Notes: a model not told the origin generated them from the sequence alone. A stretch of DNA of 64,000 nt from Guadua angustifolia (GCA_036346375.1 CM070515.1:20358423-20422422); one strand, 5' to 3'. Shown: positions 34,570 to 46,529, counted from the stretch's first letter. Made by a program: numbers and translations.

Positions 34570-36234
34570 TGAAAGACCATGTGGTGGTCTATCCATGTTT
34601 GTGATGAGTAATTGACTGGAGTTGAGCTTGGTTTGAATTGAGTTTGATTTGAATTGGATCCTCAAATTGAAGCAATTTGAGTGTTGGTTGCTTTTCCTAG
34701 TGCTATCGGCCCAAAGGTGAGTAACCGACCATTGGGCTAATTATAATTGATTAATAATTGTGGGATAATCATTGAGAATATTTGTGGGCATTGCTATGTG
34801 AAAGGTTTTTCCTTGTCTTTGATGGTTGCAGGGCGACGGTGCTAGGTCATGGTGAGGCGGAGGATGACCGGACTAGGCGAGGAGCGCCGGAGGTCCAGAC
34901 GGTCGGGAGATCGCGGAAGATGACCGGAGACGGAGTCCGGCAAGCCAAGAAGATAAGGAAAGGAGATGATGCTAGCTAGATGTCAGCGTGGATCAATGAG
35001 GGCCGTCGGATTGCGGTCTAGTTGATAGGTTAGCGGGTCTAGGTAGTATGCTTTGAAAACCGTGCAAGAAAACCCGGTATGTGTGTGGGTTTTGGGTTAG
35101 CCCTTGCATGGCTGTGTGAGTGGGTTAATCCTAGCCCTTAGATGAGTGTCCTAGGGTTGAGGGACTCATCCAAGGGTGGTAGGTGACCCAAGAGTTGTAT
35201 AAATAGGGGTGGAGGGGTGGCCTCCTCCCCTTGAAGGTTGTAGAGGTTTTTGTGCTCATTTGAGCTTTGCCCACCTTGTTGTGTGGCTTTGTATACCTCC
35301 TCCTTCCAGAAATACAAAAAATTTCTTTACATCATTGTGAATTTAAATTCCGCATTTACATTATGTCTTTACTTTACGCAATTTAAATTCAGCATTTACA
35401 TTACGCATTTACCTTCCCGCAATCTACATTCATGCAATTTGGATTTGCCTCCACTTCTTCTAAATGCTGATCTTGGATGTTTTGAGTGTGTTCATATGGT
35501 TTTACATCTCTTTTGCACTCTTTGATTGAGTAGAGATCATCTCTTCTTTCAAGTTCCAGTTCTGTCCAGAACTTGTTCTTCGCGCAGCAGTTAGTCTTTG
35601 ATTTTTAGAAAAATATAGAAAAATCCTTCTGGAGTGATTCTTGTTGGAGATTGTGCGGGACTCCTATACCCATCTTTATAAAAAGTTTGGAGTCCACTGG
35701 TTTCACCGTTTGGGTGCTATGAAGTGAAAACCGAGCCCCAAATTTTCTGCCCGAAGTTTCGACTGTCTGTGTTCATAGATTTATGATGATTTTTCTACTT
35801 GGCTTTTTGCTGAATTTTGGTGGAGAGCTTCACGACTCATCTTCTCATAGGGAGAAAATTTCTCATAATTTTGTGAGCAGCAGAAACCCACCAACCTCCT
35901 GCTCAAATTAAAGACAGATTCTGAAATATCTGCTTTTGCTTTTCTAAAAGAGACTTTTGTGTTTTGGCTTGATCTCTTTTAGAAAAGAAGTATTTGAATT
36001 GATTCCTCTTTCTTTTGGACACTTGACAACCAGGATTGTGATTGAAAAATCCTCACATATTTTATGGATAATATCCATGTAAGCTAGGGATGCACATAGT
36101 TGTCTAGTCGTTCGGTTTTTATGGTTTTTCACGATTTCCTTGTGCGATGTTTTCTCGGTTTTAGTTGGAGTATTTTGGGGGAAAATTTATTTGCGACCAT
36201 TCACCCCCCCTCTGTTCGCCATCTCGATCCTTCA
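34570..36234 (+). repeat. 3' LTR of the LARD element
   Basis: 1665 bp partner of 27316-28986. The similarity is high along its whole length, which points to a fairly recent insertion compared with the surrounding gypsy element. Confidence 0.9.
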
Positions 36235-37331
36235 GAATTCTACTGAAGTGCATCACTCGGGAAGAGGGGAGCGCTCTGCTCCTTGATATCCATGGAGGCA
36301 TGTGCGGGAGCCATATGTCCGGCCGAACGCTAGTTGGCAAAGCATTCCGCCAGGGATTTTATTGGCCTACTGCCCTCCAGGATGCTTGCGAGCTGGTGAG
36401 GACATGCGAAGCTTGTCAGTTCTTCGCCAGGCAAGTCCACCGACCAGCCCAAGCTCTGCAAACCATCCCGCTCTCCTGGCCGTTCGCGGTCTGGGGGCTG
36501 GATATCCTGGGTCCGTTCCCGCGGGCCACAGGGGGTTTCACCCACCTCTTCGTCGCTGTCGACAAATTCACCAAGTGGGTCGAAGCTGAAGCAGTACGTG
36601 CCATCACGGCTTCCGCTGCTGTCAAATTCATGCATGGGATATTCACCCGCTTTGGAGTCGCCAACCGTATTATCACCGACAATGGAACCCAATTCACCAG
36701 TGCGGCGTTTCTGGAGTTTTGTGATGAGATGGGCGCCAAAGTATGTTTTGCTTCGGTCGCCCACCCCAAGAGTAACGGTCAAGCTGAGCGCGCCAACGCG
36801 TTGATACTGAAGGGCCTCAAGACGAAGGCGTTTGATCGACTCCACAAGCGAGGGGCGCGCTGGATTGAAGAGATCCCGGCTGTGTTGTGGTCGCTCCGCA
36901 CCACCCCCAGTCGGGCTACTGGCGAGACACCTTTCTTTCTGGTGTATGGAGCGGAAGCTGTTCTCCCCTCCGAGCTGTCATTTGGCTCTCCGCGAGTCTT
37001 AGTTTTCAATGAGGAAGGCCATGAAGATATCCGGCAAGAAGATGTCAATCTCCTGGAAGAAGTTCGTGACCGGGCCGCCCTTCGTGCCGCCCGATACCAA
37101 CAAAGCCTCAGGCGATACCATGCCACCCGGTCTCTGAGAGAACACGGCAAGGCGATCCGGTCTTGCGCAGAGTTCAGCGATGCCGGGTTGTATAAGCCGC
37201 TCTCGGTGGGAGGGCCCTTTAAGGTGGTCTCAGATCTCGACCGGGCGGTCCGATTACCACGGAAGACGGTCGGAATTGGCGAATTCCTACAATGTGGAGT
37301 TATTGCGAAGTTTTATCCTCGAAAACTGTAA
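36235..37331 (+). pseudogene. Gypsy integrase, main part
   Basis: The HHCC zinc finger (HGGMCGSH and CEACQ) is followed by the catalytic core with Asp in WGLDIL (36501), Asp in TDNGTQF (36678) and Glu in NGQAERAN (36786), the D-58-D-35-E spacing of retroviral-type integrases. It inserts element DNA into the genome. This stretch stays open to the stop at 37331, but its front end is 8.9 kb away beyond the LARD insertion. The coding frame that enters from the LARD LTR is accidental. Confidence 0.88.
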
Positions 37332-38860
37332 GTACCAAGGATTCGCCTTGATCACTCGATGAATCTACCCCTTAACTGATCGGCGGTCATTGGTTGTTAA
37401 TAATGTTATTATCTTGGAGATTTTTGACTTTTTTATTACTCCATTTCTTATACCCTATGGAATGGTTTGCGTGTGGATACTATTGGTCCCTACACTCTGA
37501 CAACTCCTTGTTGATCCATAATTATGCCTGGTGTTTGTGCCGAGTAAAGACGGGCAGCTAGGAAGTGGGTTTGGCACGGTGTTCAAATGCAGTTTAGACA
37601 CCTCGGGTTGGCTCTTTGAAGCACCGATGGTTGTTACTGCAAGTACCGCTGGCCTAGTACCCTTCCTGGGAATTCGCTGCTTTACTACACAACGCCATGG
37701 GCCGTATTTTGAGAAAAGCGGCAGCAACATGGAGGTCAAAGCGAGTGAACCAATATTTCCCCAGGCGCAGTCCTGAACTATCATGATCTACATTGTATGT
37801 GATCTGTATAGTGTTCATCTACCTTGGCCATATCCGCATGTGTGCGCGGTCGACCAAAAGTTTTGGCCCGATTCAAAGGGATAAATCTAATAGTGTACAC
37901 GAGTTCCGACCGCCGCCAGTAACTTGGGGCTGGTCGCCTCAAGATTCCCGGCCGCCGCCGCAGTGGCTTGGGGGCTGGTCGCTCAAGATTCTCGCTGGCC
38001 GCCAGGCTGGGGCTGGTCGCCTGCCCAGCTTGGGGGCCGGGTCGCCCAAGATTCCGATCGCCGCCAGCTTGGGGCCGGTCGCTCAAGATTCCGATCCGCC
38101 GCCAGCTGGGGCTGGCCGCCCATCACTTAGGTGGCGCCCGCTAATCGTAGCGATAAGTGTTCTGAATAACACTCTCGCTTGTACGCTTATGAGAATGCTA
38201 AAATTAATCAAATTATGCATGGTTATCACGGATGTTGCAAATCTAACGGCTCCTTCGTGATAAAAGGAAAGTCTTCAGTGTGAGCGTTTAGTAAAGCTAA
38301 GTAACCAGGGTGTAAGTTGGGCACGGAACTCAAACACGGCTCGTACGCCTCGGGTTGGCTCTCAGAAGCACCGCTGGTTGTCACCGTTGAGTGCCGCTGG
38401 CCCAAAACCACTCCTGGGGACTTACTACTTTCTGCGCCACACTGGGGCACGATTCTAAGAGATCACAAGGATTTAAGTTCCGAAGAGATTTCAGCCAATG
38501 ATGACCCTGCATAAAATATTGACGGCAAAGTTATTATGTGCTTAAACGCAGACCTTTATGCTTCAAAGTTGCCTTTGCCTAAGTCCCATATCGCTTATAC
38601 GTGTGATGCTTACACTTGTGGCTAGTTATATTCAACCTCTGCAGGAATTCTGGGACATTGCCCAGGCTTAGAAGCCTAATTGGTGCTTTAGCCGAGTTAA
38701 GACCGCCACCTAGCAATTTCAAAGATGCAATATCGGATGAGCATGGCAAAAGGCATGAAGGTAAAACCGAAAACATCCATTACAATTAAAGTTTGTTAAA
38801 GTGTTCATGCAGTAATAAAGGAAAGGGGGTTGATCAACAAAAGAAATAAACACGAAAAGT
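37332..38860 (+). repeat. Post-pol spacer of the gypsy element, repeated
   Basis: No protein recognised. Two related blocks are at about 37540-37690 and 38310-38460 (shared CCTCGGGTTGGCTCT and GAAGCACCG). Between them, at about 37905-38115, lie five imperfect copies of a 40-50 base unit like GCCAGCTTGGGGCTGGTCGC followed by TCAAGATTCCGATCGCC. Confidence 0.65.
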
Positions 38861-41250
38861 GGAGCGGTGGCTCACCCTTCACTCATCGCCCACGCCGATA
38901 TCGCGGCGTTTTCTTGCCACCGAGGTGGCGACGCCCATGACCGGCCGCTGCACTGCACCGCTCGCCAAGCGCCGGCGATCGCTCAGACGATGCTTCACTG
39001 GGCGGCGTCTCCCACGATGCCGCCTCCATTGCCGCCATAGGATCCAGAGAGGCGTCATGGTGGCCCAAAGATGCCAAAGACGAAGGTCGCGGTCATCGCC
39101 GCAACCTCCGCCCTCTCCCACGGGAGCGTGCGGCGCCGCGGTGGCGGCTCAAACGCCTCTGCGGCTGGTTGGTCGCATGGGCGTACTGTAGGGCGGTGTC
39201 CTGGAGAGGTGTCTCCAACACCACGCCCAAAGGCTCCATCATCTTTGATGCGCAGAATGCTCCCTTGAGCATGGTGGTGAGATTGCGCTTGAGGCAAAGG
39301 CGGCCAGACGGAGGCCTTCATACGCGCCTCGGCCCTCTCCGCCTGTTCTTTGCATGGCGATCGTATGGTCACCGTGGTCCTTTCTCGCGCCACCACGTGT
39401 CGACCTCTCCGCCTCGCGCCACTCGCCGATGGCCCCGTAGAGTTGTCTCGCCGTCTGCTCCATGCCCAGCCGCCGTGGCAAGGAGGCGCCAAGCGAAGTA
39501 TGCAAATTGCCGAAGTTCGTGAAGAGCTCAGCGGAGCGTTCGCGGCAAGTGGCGGCGATCCGGGGCGAAGTTGGCGAGTCGCCGGCGGCCGCCGCCCGCT
39601 CGCTCGCGGCGGTGGCGGCCGGCGGTGTCGAGCGAAGCCTCGCTGCTCCAAAGAAAGCGCGCGCGCTCGCTCCTGGAGGTATCTTGAGGGGTCGGCCTTG
39701 GCGTCGCCCTCAAGTTGAAAACCGCCTTGGGAACCTCAAGCCCGCCTCGTCGAGTGGCGGCTTGGGTCCCCGCGGCGGAAGGTGGTGGCGCCGTGGGAGT
39801 GGAAGTCGGTGCCACCGGGGGAGTTGAAGGAAAAGGCGGTGGAATCGGTGCCGCAGGGGTCGGCGCCGTGGTCGCTTAACAGCGCCATTGATCGCACCGG
39901 TGGCGAAGGTGCCGGCGGCGCCGGAGGTGAAGATACCGGCGCCGCGGGCGGCGGCGCCGGTGCTGTTGGTGTTGCGATTGGGGCGGCCGGTGCAACCGCC
40001 CCGTGCGAAGTCACCGCCACCCTTGGACTGGTGGCGGCGGAAGTTTCGCCCGCGGAGCGGGCCTTCTTCATGTCCGGACCTACGGTGTCCGGGACGAGTG
40101 GCCGCTTGCCCGCCGCCCGATCAGTGGGAGGGGGAGCATCCCTGATCGTCAGGGGGGCGCGCGGCGGCACCACGGCAGGGCCGGTGGAGTCCATGGGCGG
40201 TAGCAACCTGACGATTCTCAGGCGCTCCGCGGACTCCAAATCGGCGAGCGGCCGTGCCGATGAAGGAAAGTCCAGCCGGCCGACCGGGCGGCATGAGCCT
40301 GAAGCCACCGCCGATCGCGGCCCATCCAAGTTTCCATAATCGCCAAAGTTAAAAAGGATCCGGTTGGTAGGGAGCAACACGAAAAAAGTCTAGATGCGAA
40401 GAAAGCTAAAGAAAAATAAAGACTTACTACGAAAGGTGCGGTGATATCGTTGCCGTCAGATATCGCCATATTTGGCGAACACGGCGCGAAGGGGCTAAGT
40501 CTTCGATACGAAATCCTCGACGACCAGCGCCCAGTTAAACCGGCGCCCCGCAAGCCGTTGATGCGGCCGCCATTGCTCGAGCTCCGCCGTCTCTTCGACA
40601 AAGTAGTTCGAGCTTTGCGATCGCCGCCGCCCTTGCGAGCACCCCTAGGGCATCGATGCCGCTGTCGTCATTGACGACTGACCACTCGAGGCGCCAGCCT
40701 TCCAGCTTGACTGGGCGAAGGGAAGATAGTGGCGCCATCCCGCCCCGAAGACGGAAGTGGCAACTTCGGCGCCGCCGCCGGAGGAGGCGCGCAGAGGAAG
40801 AAATGGCGAAAAGTGGGAGGTTCGGCATCACCCCCATGAACATTTCACAGAGGTGTGCGAAAATGGCGAGGAAAATGATGGAGTTGGGGGTGAGGTGAAG
40901 ATGATGGATTTCGTAGAAGTGAAGGACGGTGAGAAAAAAATCAGAAAAAGGCGGTACCAGGCCCGCCATGATGCCCCACACGAAGATGATGATCTCGCTC
41001 GGCGGGCATCTGTGGTGTGGGGGTCCCACCGGAAGAAAAGAGGCCCTCCCAAGACGATGGTGTGGAGTCTCCCACTGTAGGAGTCCACCGTGGAAGCGGG
41101 AATGGATGGCGGCGCAGAGGAGCCATGAGAGCGAAAGTAACAAGAGACAAGAAAAGCTTGGAGGAAGAAGACGAAGTTTGCAAAGAGTACTAAAAGCGTG
41201 AACTGCCAGGTGCGGATGGACCTATATGTATCCCCCACTCATACCGACGG
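38861..41250 (-). pseudogene. Antisense ORF of the Tat element (gypsy-type transposon domain)
   Basis: On the minus strand, 41143-40535 contains VPPFSDFFLTVLHFYEIHHL then HLTPNSIIFLAIFAHLCEMF, the 'putative gypsy type transposon' domain (Pfam Transposase_28), at about 40966-40811. Further downstream come Pro/Ala-rich low-complexity frames (40380-39736 and others). Tat-lineage elements are known to carry such an antisense gene between pol and the 3' LTR; its role is not established. Frames are interrupted several times. The plus-strand frames in this GC-rich stretch are shadows. Confidence 0.7.
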
Positions 41251-41425
41251 TTCACGAAAGGACAAGGTTGTGCGCCGCTTGGTCCCAAAGAAAAATTTAT
41301 GGATGCGGAAGGAATCGAGGCGATCGATCTCGGTGAGTGATGGCCCCATCCAAGAATGCACCGGCATTTAATGAAAAGATTTTGAAAACCTATGATGTGC
41401 GTTCTTGGGTGGGCCTGGGGGCTAC

Positions 41426-42449
41426 TGTCGGCGTACTATACACTAGGGTACCCTCTTCGCCGCACAAAAGCGTGCGTGACCCACGTGGCAGTCTAGCAAG
41501 CGGGTGGGTGCTTACACCCCGTCTGTTGGATGCTAGTCCACGTGGCGGCGGGCGGCAGTGGGCGATCACGCCGCCGCCGGCGCCACTAACGTGGCGGCTC
41601 GGGCGGCAAAGGCGGCGGCACGCCGCCCCGTGCCGGTCCACGGGCGGCGGGCGGCGGTGGCGATCACGCCGCGCCGGCCGGCTAACGTGGCGGCTCGGCG
41701 GCAAAGCGGGCACACACGCCCTCCCGGTGCCGGTCCACGGGGCGTCGCGGCGAGCAAGTGGTGCCGGTCCACGTGGCGCGCGGCGGGCGAAAGGTGGGCG
41801 ATCACGCCGCCGCCGGCGCCACCAACGTGGCATGCGGACGAGCACGCCTCATTTATTCCGCCGCCATGCAAAGGGTGGGATGCGGTGGCTTCGCCCGAAG
41901 TTTCTTCGCCGCCAGATCTTGTCGGCGCGTCATGTTGTACCGTGCATGTCGGTCCCAAGGAATTTCGCTACAGCCCGCTCTTTGACACCTCTCACCTACC
42001 ACACCGAGAGGTCACATTCCGAAGAACCGAGCGAAGGCATGCGCCGCATCAATTAGCGCCGAGGAACGGACAACGGCAAGAGTGTAATAAATACGTAAGA
42101 TAGGCATGATGACCTCTCTCCGAATCTGCTCATGTAAGCCCGCATATAAGGGCACTTGAGGAAAAAAGAGGGGAAGGAAAATGTAAGAGCTGGTCACCCA
42201 CAAACTTGGTAACGACCCTTTCGAGAGGCAATCCAACTTCAAGCAGGAAGTAAGGCTGTTACCCTTCTCTATAGGGGCCTGAACCTGGGGAAAAATCATT
42301 GTGTTCATCTGAATTTAGACATCAGAGCTCGTTAGTGTGAGAGGTGCTGGGGTTTCCCTCTGCTAGGGTTAGCCAACTACCGAAGCCACCCCCCTATCGA
42401 ACAAAACCCGGTCCGTAGGCTCGGGCCTGTCAGGTGGAATACACCGACA
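41426..42449 (+). repeat. 3' LTR of the gypsy element
   Basis: Starts TGTCGGCGTACTATACAC after a purine-rich GGGCCTGGGGGCTAC and ends CACCGACA. It differs from the 5' LTR by many small changes, more than the LARD LTRs differ from each other. Confidence 0.88.
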
Positions 42450-42712
42450 ACTCCAATACAACATGATTAAAATTTTTTTATCAGATCCTTTATTTTTTGG
42501 CTACATACCCTTTTCCATATGTATAAGGAATATGTAAACAAATTATATTATAAATGGTGGATTTTAATGAAATTTTTCATGGAACTCACTTTTGAGTATC
42601 TTATAATCAGTATTGGAGTATACTCAAAAGGATAAAGAGGTATAACAACATCATTTAAACGGTATATTAGAGGTGGGAGTAGATACACCTAGGAGTATGA
42701 AATCATTTATAT
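42450..42712. repeat. Right part of the split MITE
   Basis: The reverse complement (GATTTCATACTCCTAGGTGT, then TACTCCCACCTCTAATATAC) matches 21126-21445 end to end. Together with 21506-21604 it makes one element of about 360 bp that the gypsy element entered. Confidence 0.75.
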
Positions 42713-42757
42713 ATAGAGAGAGAGAGATAGATAGATAGATAGAGAGAGAGAGAATTC
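42713..42757. repeat. GA/GATA microsatellite
   Basis: AGAGAGAGAGATAGATAGAT and a further AG run between the MITE and the copia-like DNA. Confidence 0.85.
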
Positions 42758-45060
42758 TAGAATAATATGAGTTGGACTCATTATGTTGGCTGGCGCTACG
42801 TCTAGCGTGACTCGGTTCACTGGGCGACGCTACGTCTAGCGCTGATCGACGTAGTATCTGATACAAACACATCAAAGAATCTGAGTCACACTTTAACAAT
42901 CTCCACCTAGAGAAAATTCGCTCATGTAGCTGATATATCTAAATCACCTTTGAATAAGTCTTCATCAACAGATCTTATGCCTCAAAAGTCCATCCAACTA
43001 ATCTCAATGATTAAGAGTAGAACAATCTTATCCAAACGCTTCTCATGAAGCTAAATTAAACAAATTATTAGCAAATCTAAACACAACTATTAATACAACA
43101 GACTAATAAATCTAAGTCTTCAATGGTTTATAACCCCAACAAGTTTGAGTTTGTGTAATTGGCCTCCTAAAACAACTATTCAATCATCAAACAATATAAG
43201 CTAAGACATCATCTATGGCACTTGATAGATAGCGAAGAACGCTTCTCGTGGAATCTGACATGCTCCACATAAAATACAAAACCTAGTGAATGCTCGCTGA
43301 AAGAGCAACTTGCACGCATGACCATCATGCCCATCAAACTGCCAACTTCAAAACTTCAAAGGTAGCTGAAATCCATGGTATGGTCAAAACTGCTCCTGTA
43401 AAATTATTTGATGAAAAGAACTCATGTGTTGTCAATAAAGTAGAAATTATACTAGACCCCTCGTATCGAGCTATAACAACTAGACAAACGTTGTAGCATT
43501 CATACGTAAACGACAAAACTCTTTGCACATAATCCTTCATCTCAAACTGAAATTTGAAGCAAAACCTTCACTTTCAAACAGTAGAACTCTAAAGAATATA
43601 ATGCTAACTACCATTGTGATATCATCAAACACCGAATGAAACACCAAATCAGGTGTCCCCTCAATTGAATCCAAATATGCATGAACTGCATAACTTCGTG
43701 AATTGGAAGATTTTTTTTCTTGCTTCGATAATCTCCTTGATCAAATGTACTTGTATGCTAGTAACAACGCTATGCTCAAAACTTGCAACTCTACCTTGGA
43801 CTCCACAGGTACGGATCTTATAGCAGTAAAAGCAGTTGCTGGGGTAGAACACGGATCGGTGATGAGACAAAATCGAGACATAGAACAGAATCAAAGCAAG
43901 TTGAAATTTCCGAATTAAAGCTGCTGAAATCTAATGGCACTATATCTTCCCGGCAGACATCCCGTGTGCGTGGCAAAGCGAAGTCCAAAGATGCTTTTGC
44001 TTCCTGACCGGTGAGCCGGACGCAGCCTTTTCTTGCTCTGCTCTTGCCGCTTCTCCTCTGGACTACTGCTCGGGTGGCTGGTGTTCTAGGTCTGACGGTA
44101 ACATCATGGCCCTGCCCATCTGAGACTCGATGTACTTCAAAATTGAAATGGTTTTGATGATTTTTCTGCCGCTTGGCAACAAGATGATGACGTCTTGACG
44201 AGATGAGATGCGTACTGCACGAGATAAGAGGCGTCCAGTGCCTTTGTAGACGCGGGAATAGACGATGCTCCTGGGATACGTTGTCCACTTCAATGCTGCT
44301 CCTCGGATATGTTGTCGACTTCTCAGTAGTCGTCTTCTCAATTGGCGAATCCTAGTTTTCAAGTCAATTGAACTTCATCTAGCCTGACACCTCTCTTATC
44401 TAGAAGAGCACGGCTAGGTAAGCTGGGGATCCCTGATCCGTTGAGCGAGAGCCTTCCCACGGTGGGACTCTGGATCACTACAGGCAACTTTCGTCTCTAT
44501 TCGACCAACCAATCTTATAGTCAGGCAGGCTTACACGATTACTCTTTAGGAGGCATCCGTCCCAGGTAAACTACCCACCTCGCTATGTCCCCCTTCCCCG
44601 AATTCGATAGACGGACTTCGCTGATTGATGTCGTAAGCAATCTTCCTCGTATAGTGAAATCAAGAGTTCACACTCACCGTTAAAGAACTAAACAGTGGCG
44701 GACAAGGACTAAACCTGCAGCGCGCTGACGCGGGCGCGGACATGACTTTGTCTTCTTTGCTTCGAACTCGGCGCAAACGAGATCAGGTGCTAGCTCACTT
44801 TGGATTCGTGGCCACTGCTCACGCACAAAACACGCTGAGCAAAAGAAATCGCGGAATATTCTTGGATGGCGGTATGTCGCCCTGTTACGCGCGATACCGT
44901 GCGGATATCTTGACGTTGTCTCCCTGATGATGCCAAACACTGAACAATTGCCACCCCGGGGAGTAGCAGCTAGAGTTTTAAACCCAGAGCTCTGATATTA
45001 GATACTTACGGCAAAAAGTAGAAACAGGAGATATGAATTTTAAGTGAAAATCCTTAAGGG
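42758..45060 (-). mobile_element. Degenerate copia-like element
   Basis: On the minus strand a polypurine-like CTAGGTGGAGAT precedes TGTTAAAGTGTGACTC (42896 downward), as at a copia 3' LTR start. At 44981-44994 the inverted sequence AATATCAGAGCTCT resembles the Met-tRNA primer site next to a 5' LTR end. The interior shows only broken frames (44362-44063, 44288-43818) with no sure gag or pol domain. The two LTR edges are truncated and were not matched to each other. This is a tentative call. It may be a non-autonomous or deleted copy. Confidence 0.4.
44400..44600 (-). rRNA. 23S/26S rRNA-like fragment (degenerate)
   Basis: On the minus strand the following appear in the order found in domain V of bacterial/organelle large-subunit rRNA: GAGGTGGGTAGTTTACCTGG, GATGCCTCCTAAAGAGTAA, TGACTATAAG, GACGAAAG, TAGTGATCC, and TCGCTCAACGGAT. 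A block of about 60 bases that normally follows AAAGAGTAA is missing, and the sequence is otherwise diverged. It is most simply an old nuclear copy of mitochondrial or plastid rRNA. It is not a working rRNA gene. The match was judged by eye. Confidence 0.5.
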
Positions 45061-46030
45061 GAAAAATCACGGTATGCCCCGCTGGTAGGGTGGATAACAG
45101 TCAACTCGGCTTGACTTAACTCGGCTCAGTTAAAGTTGTTAAGGTACAGACTCATCTCAATTCGACTTGTTATCTTAACGAGCTAAAACGTCAGCTCGGC
45201 TCGATTCTTTAAAAAACTCGAGTTGCCTCGTTAAGTTTGTTACATTTCTGTCATCCTACTTTCAGTTCAGTTACACCATGCGGACAACTTTTGAAACAAG
45301 GGAAAAGCCAAGCTTGCTGATGGTTTCAGAAAACTAAAGTAACAGGAATTTAATGATAATAAGTAAAATCAAATTAACAACAATTTAATTACATAATTAC
45401 CTGCTGTCTTTCCTTGCATAATGATTTTGGTTAAATTCTAACTCATCAGTGATTGAGAACACATTGCCATTTTATCTGCAAGAACTTCCGAATAGTAGTA
45501 GTCTGCACTTCCGTTGAAGACCTGCATTCTAGGTATTCAGATTGGATAAAAGCATTGTAATACAATGCAAATTCATAAAATCATGCAAAGCATATGTCTT
45601 CAATACATGTATGGAACCTACAGCATACAGTGTCCAGTCAACCATACACAGTTTCTCTGGGAATTGAATGGCAGTCCTTCAAACAAAACCTCCACACATC
45701 ACATTTAACAACTTGGAACTTGTTCATGCCTGCTAGTTCATACAACTTTAAACCACCGAATGAGTTGATACAAGCAATCCATTTTACATCAGGACATATG
45801 AAGACAGGTAAGATATCGCATCAGAGGCTCTAGCAAGTGCTACAGGACAAGAAAAACCGCCTGCTAGTCGGTCTGACAGTGGCACAACCTCAATAGTCTT
45901 CAGCTCAACTAGCAGGCATCCATCACAGGCTTAGGGCCATAATAAAGACATTGCCATCTAAACAAAAGGACTCGGTGTCATAATAAAGACGTTGCTCAAG
46001 TCACACAACTACTTACTAATTAGCATCATT

Positions 46031-46173
46031 CTCTAACCCAGAAACTTGAAAGTTCAAATAGACAGGTGCTGATACTAATACTGGAGGTGGAGGTGGTGGT
46101 GGAGGCTGTGGTATGCTTGATGTAGTAGCAGCCTGGGTGCTGAATGATCTGCCAGTAGGATAAACACCAGCAC
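46031..46173 (-). pseudogene. Captured proline-rich exon
   Basis: After a CTCTCCCAG acceptor-like site the frame reads GVYPTGRSFSTQAATTSS, a run of prolines, then VLVSAPVYLNFQVSGLEND. Poly-Pro with a conserved-looking tail suggests a real plant exon, but I do not recognise the gene. It is one of several exon-like scraps in this hAT element. Confidence 0.35.
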
Positions 46174-46529
46174 CTGGGAGAGAACAAGTAGACTGTGCCC
46201 TTGATAGAGAAAGCTAGTACTGAAGTGCAGTCTGAAAATTCAGAAACACCATGAACATCAAGTAATGACAAATGAAAATTAAAGAATTCTAACACCCTTG
46301 CCTTCAGTTTCAACTAGGCTTCAGAACTTCAGCAGATAATTGAAAATGCAGGGGAACTTCAGCAGAAAATTGAAAATTGAACAAGCACAATGAAATGTCT
46401 AAATGTTATTTTTTCAGTTACTAGGTGACGACAAGCTCAATGAAATGTGTGACCTGAAAAAGGCAATGAAGATGGTGGCTTTGTTGGAAGCTCAGCTTAA
46501 ACGAGTCCAAACATAGATTCAATAGCAGA

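Larger units (their letters stand above)
27316..36234 (+). mobile_element. Large non-coding LTR retrotransposon (LARD type)
   Basis: 8919 bp, begins TGAAAGACC, ends GATCCTTCA, and is flanked by an exact GAATT duplication (27311-27315 and 36235-36239). LTRs are 27316-28986 and 34570-36234. A primer site complementary to initiator Met-tRNA lies at 28989-29000, and a polypurine tract at 34559-34569. The 5.6 kb between them has no gag or pol domain in any frame; the longest frames are short and unlike known proteins. It therefore moves only with proteins from another element. The end and primer sequences look copia-like (SIRE group), but without coding domains this is a guess. It sits in the integrase of the gypsy element. 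Confidence 0.9.
21605..42449 (+). mobile_element. Ty3/gypsy Tat-lineage LTR retrotransposon
   Basis: 20.8 kb including an 8.9-kb insertion, so about 11.9 kb of its own sequence. It starts TGTCGG and ends CCGACA. ACTC flanks both ends (21601-21604 and 42450-42453), consistent with a decayed target duplication. LTRs of about 1024 bp are at 21605-22628 and 41426-42449. The domain order gag, protease, RT, RNase H, a second (archaeal-type) RNase H, integrase, then a long region with an antisense ORF is that of the plant Tat lineage (RIRE2/Grande/Retand group). Many frameshifts make it inactive. Confidence 0.88.

Noticed and set aside
36165..36234. Start of the integrase frame within the LARD LTR
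   Set aside because: The first 24 codons are LTR sequence read by accident; true integrase sequence resumes after the duplicated GAATT.
38859..40339. Plus-strand frames rich in Arg, Ala and Pro
   Set aside because: This is the sense side of the antisense Tat gene; composition and phase fit shadows.
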